Below are positions 61,211-64,000 of a stretch of 64,000 bases of DNA, piece after piece. Below the pieces are notes generated by a model that searched no databases, was not told the origin of the DNA, and saw only the letters and a program-made list of their open reading frames with translations. Position numbers and translations under genes: made by a program. The stretch comes from Parvibaculum sp. (lineage in GTDB: Bacteria; Pseudomonadota; Alphaproteobacteria; Parvibaculales; Parvibaculaceae): the NCBI RefSeq assembly GCF_030651915.1, contig NZ_JAUSBV010000008.1:310001-374000 (forward strand). The letters run 5' to 3'. Position 1 is the stretch's first letter; each line of letters starts with the position of its first letter.

Positions 61211-61466
61211 AAGGACTTTTTTCTTGCAGCATTTCCGCAACATAGTCGCGGAATTGACGGGAGCCCCCGGGCTCGTCCGCTGGTTAACGCCCAACCCATA
61301 TGCTACCTAGAGCGCTTGGCAATGCGTGAATCGAAGCGAAATTTTGAGCGTTTCTGCGCCGTTCACGCGAATTTAAGCGGTTCGGCGGATGCTCCCGGGG
61401 AAGGGGCTTACGGCCGATGTAACGCACGCATCGGCGGGCAGCCGGTTTTGGATTGAGGGCGGACGA

Positions 61467-62261
61467 ATGAGGTTTCGGACTGGACGAACGGCGCGGCCGC
61501 GCCTGCTCGCAGGCATTGCGGCGATCACGATGCTGGTTGCCGGCGGCGTGGCGCTGGCCGGGGACGACGGCGAGAACGACCCGCTCGAACCGATGAACCG
61601 CTACTTCTTCGAGCTCAACAAGTTCTTCGACACGATCCTGCTGAAGCCGGTCGCCACATGGTATGACGGCGTCGTGCCGGAGCCGGGCCGCGACGGCGTG
61701 CGCAATTTCCTCGACAACCTCAGAAGCCCGGTCATCCTCGCCAACGATCTGCTGCAGGGCGAATGGGATCGCGCCGGCACGACCGCGAGCCGCTTCGGCG
61801 TCAACACGACGGTCGGTGTGCTTGGCCTTTTCGACCCGGCCTCGAACTGGGGCATGAAGCAGCACAGCGAGGACTTCGGCCAGACGCTCGCGACCTGGGG
61901 CACGGGCGAAGGCCCCTATCTCTTTCTGCCGGTGCTCGGCCCCGCCCCGCCGCGCGACCTGACGGGCTTCGTCGTCGACTCGGCCTTCGACCCGCTGACC
62001 TATATCTACTGGGACCGCCCGAAGACGGTGCCGGTCACCCGCTTCGTAGTGAACGGCGTCGACCAGCGCGCGCGCAGTCTAAAAACGTTCGACCAGATCG
62101 AGCGCACCTCGATCGATTTTTACGCGACGGTGCGCAACCTCTACCGGCAAAGCCGCGCCAGCGAGATCGCCAACGGCCAGTACAATTTCGACACACTGCC
62201 GGACATCAACGATCTCACTTTCGACACAAACGAACCCAACACTCCCGGTATGAGACCCTGA
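61467..62261 (+). CDS. mlaA: MlaA/VacJ family phospholipid transport protein
   Basis: A 264-residue outer-membrane component that removes misplaced phospholipids from the outer leaflet. The family core is DPLEPMNRYFFELNKFFDTI, DGVRNFLDNLRSPVILANDL and EDFGQTLATWGTGEGPYLFL followed by PVLGP. Its N-terminus is an ordinary signal peptide (AITMLVAGGVALAG, cleavage after ALA near residue 31) with no lipobox cysteine, unlike E. coli MlaA. ATG 61467 follows GAGGGCGGACGA. mlaC follows 65 bp later. Confidence 0.93.
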   Translation: MRFRTGRTARPRLLAGIAAITMLVAGGVALAGDDGENDPLEPMNRYFFELNKFFDTILLKPVATWYDGVVPEPGRDGVRNFLDNLRSPVILANDLLQGEWDRAGTTASRFGVNTTVGVLGLFDPASNWGMKQHSEDFGQTLATWGTGEGPYLFLPVLGPAPPRDLTGFVVDSAFDPLTYIYWDRPKTVPVTRFVVNGVDQRARSLKTFDQIERTSIDFYATVRNLYRQSRASEIANGQYNFDTLPDINDLTFDTNEPNTPGMRP

Positions 62262-62326
62262 GTTCGCACGCCCGCGCATGTCGCGCCGGCACCGAACGTA
62301 CGGAACCGGAAAGCAGGAGATCGCGC

Positions 62327-62992
62327 ATGCCCCGCCATGCTTCGATGCGAGCCGTCATCGCCCCCCTCGTCTTTTGCGCCGCCTTGACGCTGGGGCTGTT
62401 TCACGCCGCCGCGCCAGCCCGCGCCAACGACGATCCGAAAGCCTTTGTCGACGCGGTCGCCGTGCGCGCCATCGCCATTATCAGCGACGACGCGGCGACG
62501 CCGAAGCAGCGCGAGGAAGCCTTCCGCGACCTGCTGCGCGAAACCGCCGATCTCGACCGCGTCGCCGCCTTCGCGCTCGGTCAGTATCTGCGCACGCCGA
62601 CACCCGAGCAGCTCGCCGAATATCGCAGCCTCGTCGAGAACTTCATCGTCAAGGTCTATGTGACGCGTCTCACCGACTACAACAACGAGAAGCTCGAAGT
62701 GCTGAGCGCGCAGATGCGCGGCGACACCCAGGCGATCGTCAAGAGCGAGATCCGCTTTCCCGGCGGCCGCCCGCCGGTGACTGTCGACTGGTGGCTGGTG
62801 AAAAGCGGCGACGGCTACAGGATCTTCGACATCAATGTCGTCGGCATCTGGCTGGCACAGGAGCAGCGCTCGACCTTCTCGAGCGTCATCCGCAATAGCG
62901 GCGGCAATTTCGACGCCCTGCTCGAACACCTGCGGGCCCAGATCGACAAGGCCGAAAAGGGCGACCTTTCGGGCATCGCCAAGCTCGACTAA
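62327..62992 (+). CDS. mlaC: MlaC/Ttg2D family periplasmic phospholipid carrier
   Basis: A 221-residue protein with a signal peptide (MRAVIAPLVFCAALTLGLFH, cleavage near AARA-N) and a Tgt2/MlaC domain (FRDLLRETADLDRVAAFALG, then FIVKVYVTRLTDY and DWWLVKSGDGYRIFDINVVG). It carries phospholipids between the outer-membrane MlaA complex and the inner-membrane MlaFEDB transporter. The mlaFED genes are not in the window. GGAG precedes ATG 62327. Confidence 0.92.
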   Translation: MPRHASMRAVIAPLVFCAALTLGLFHAAAPARANDDPKAFVDAVAVRAIAIISDDAATPKQREEAFRDLLRETADLDRVAAFALGQYLRTPTPEQLAEYRSLVENFIVKVYVTRLTDYNNEKLEVLSAQMRGDTQAIVKSEIRFPGGRPPVTVDWWLVKSGDGYRIFDINVVGIWLAQEQRSTFSSVIRNSGGNFDALLEHLRAQIDKAEKGDLSGIAKLD

Positions 62993-63022
62993 AGAAAGAA
63001 CCGTACACGGATCAACCCGGCC

Positions 63023-63050
63023 GCGGCGCCTCCCGAAAGAGGGGCGCCGC
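63023..63050 (+). terminator. Hairpin after mlaC
   Basis: GCGGCGCC (63023-63030) pairs with GGCGCCGC (63043-63050) around a TCCCGAAAGAGG loop, starting 31 bp after the mlaC stop. The following AGCTGTTTGTGG is only weakly U-rich. Confidence 0.55.
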
Positions 63051-63079
63051 AGCTGTTTGTGGCAGCAAAACACCCCCCT

Positions 63080-63107
63080 CTGTCACTGAACTGTCATAAA
63101 ACTGTCA
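63080..63107 (+). promoter_or_regulatory. Pho-box-like triple CTGTCA array, copy C
   Basis: CTGTCA at 63080, 63091 and 63102, exactly 11 bp apart; the last two form CTGTCATAAAACTGTCA, essentially the enterobacterial Pho-box consensus. A CACCCCCCT tract precedes it, as in copies A and B. It points to the MFS gene about 400 bp away. Confidence 0.6.
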
Positions 63108-63115
63108 CAAAAGAC

Positions 63116-63178
63116 TTTTCCACAGCGATACCCCATGACTTATCCCCGTGGGACAGACATGACTTATCCCCGTGGGAC
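63116..63178 (+). repeat. DnaA-box-like site and two 21-bp TTATCCCC direct repeats
   Basis: TTTTCCACA (63116-63124) fits the relaxed DnaA consensus TTWTNCACA. Two identical 21-bp repeats follow at 63134-63154 and 63158-63178 (24-bp period), each containing TGACTTATCCCCGTGGGAC. A related ACTTGTCCCCG occurs at 63250. The block resembles small iterons. No gene lies in it. Confidence 0.6.
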
Positions 63179-63320
63179 CGGGATGCCACAGCCATGTCAC
63201 CGTGACGCGAAGGCCACGACGCGAATAAAATGCGCCAAAATTCGCCAAAACTTGTCCCCGCCCTGTTGATCAAGGCCGTATCGCGGCACCCGCCAACCGG
63301 ATTTCGGCTTTCGCCGATGC

Positions 63321-63368
63321 ACCGGTACACCGGTACACCGGTCGCCCGGTGGAAAATCTGTATACAGA
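63321..63368. promoter_or_regulatory. Repeats and TGTATACA palindrome before the MFS gene
   Basis: ACCGGTAC occurs twice in tandem with a third partial ACCGGT (63321-63342), then the perfect 12-bp palindrome TCTGTATACAGA (63357-63368). TGTATACA-type palindromes are typical operators of GntR-family regulators. The site is about 140 bp before the MFS start; no regulator gene is in the window. Confidence 0.4.
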
Positions 63369-63506
63369 CAATTCCGGACCCGGTCAGCCGCGGTGTTGCG
63401 CCGAGGCGAAGGTACAGAAACAGGACTTGCCTCTTTCCGCGAACCTCCCCACATTCGCCGGGCGCAACCGGAAGGATTGCGATTCTTCCCGGGGGGCGAC
63501 CATCCC

Positions 63507-64000
63507 ATGACATTCGGCAAACCCATGCACCGGCAGGTGCTGCTGCTGGCGACCGCGCAGGCGCTGTTCCAGACGACGGCCGTTCTCGTCATGACGATCG
63601 GCGCGCTGGCGGGCGCGACGCTGGCGCCGCGGCCGGAACTGGCGACCGCACCCATCGCCGCCATGCTGCTGGGCACGACGCTGGCGACCGTGCCGGCCTC
63701 GATGCTGATGGCGCGGGTCGGGCGGCGGCCGGGTTTCATCCTCGGCGCGCTGGCCGGCGCGGCGGGCGGATTCGCGGCGGCGGCAGGGATGTGGACAGGC
63801 TCGCTGCTGCTGCTCGCGGCGGGCACGTTTCTGGTCGGCGTCTATCAGGGCTTCGCGCAGTTTTATCGGTTCGCGGCGTCGGAAGTGGCCGACGAGGATT
63901 TTCGGCCGCGCGCCATCTCGCTGGTGCTGGCCGGCGGCGTCGTGGCGGCGATCCTCGGTCCGGCGCTGGCGCAATGGGGCGGGCCCTTGCTGGTGCCGGT
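63507..64000 (+). CDS. MFS transporter (partial, cut by window edge)
   Basis: The frame is open from ATG 63507 to the right edge (164 codons). It shows five or more hydrophobic helices. LMARVGRRPGFILGALAGAA after the second helix is the MFS loop 2-3 motif (consensus GxxxDRxGRR), here with a degenerate RVGRR form. GVYQGFAQFYRFAASEVADE is the helix 4-5 region. An internal ATG at 63525 is an alternative start. Substrate unknown. Confidence 0.8.
   Translation, partial: MTFGKPMHRQVLLLATAQALFQTTAVLVMTIGALAGATLAPRPELATAPIAAMLLGTTLATVPASMLMARVGRRPGFILGALAGAAGGFAAAAGMWTGSLLLLAAGTFLVGVYQGFAQFYRFAASEVADEDFRPRAISLVLAGGVVAAILGPALAQWGGPLLVP

Overview
The window is about 64 kb of high-GC DNA from an alphaproteobacterium, probably a member of Hyphomicrobiales (Rhizobiales) or a close relative. 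The evidence is an FtsZ with a long linker ending in an EIPTFLRRQ-type peptide, an fumC neighbourhood with a ribbon-helix-helix protein and a DUF4169 protein, a two-gene cobalamin methionine synthase, and good CtrA-type and alphaproteobacterial LexA-type sites in front of mraZ. I cannot name the species. Most of the window is conserved chromosomal core. There is one insertion sequence and several families of intergenic repeats. I saw no CRISPR array, tRNA, prophage or classical defence island.

Layout. 1-5600: end of a membrane protein, fumC, a ribbon-helix-helix protein, a large AsmA-like protein and a DUF4169 protein. 5681-9122: a TetR-controlled ABC-2 export operon (regulator, lipoprotein adaptor, ATPase, permease) with a near-perfect 34-bp operator overlapping its promoter. 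9123-20031: CsbD stress protein, FAD-linked oxidase, thioesterase, UvrD helicase, PrmA, aminopeptidase P, an IS1111-type IS110 element inserted into an intergenic palindrome, and a CelD/BcsL-type acetyltransferase. 20145-45125, all on the minus strand: the division and cell-wall (dcw) cluster in transcription order mraZ-rsmH-ftsL-ftsI-murE-murF-mraY-murD-ftsW-murG-murC-murB-ddl-ftsQ-ftsA-ftsZ, followed by lpxC, bamD, recN and ligA. Ten of the dcw junctions are 4-bp ATGA stop/start overlaps. 45126-45487 is the dcw control region, and rnpB (RNase P RNA) lies just beyond it.

45963-54020: quinone oxidoreductase, AmpD-like amidase, EamA transporter, DjlA-like J protein, an unrecognised secreted protein and a fused 5-oxoprolinase. 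54289-61153: a 26-residue membrane microprotein, a CMD-family protein divergent from an HxlR regulator, and a methionine/one-carbon operon (ArsR-methyltransferase fusion, metF, and metH split into a homocysteine-methyltransferase gene and a pterin/cobalamin/reactivation gene). 61467-64000: MlaA and MlaC homologues for outer-membrane lipid transport, then an MFS transporter cut by the window edge.

The least explained material is intergenic. Three sites (9140, 45453, 63080) carry the same C-tract followed by three CTGTCA units at exact 11-bp spacing, which is the geometry of a PhoB (Pho) box. Two of the three continue into clusters of TTATCCCC/TTGTCCCC repeats. Other points of interest are the composite CtrA/LexA/MraZ-repeat region before mraZ, the IS inserted into a palindromic repeat, and the microprotein gene.
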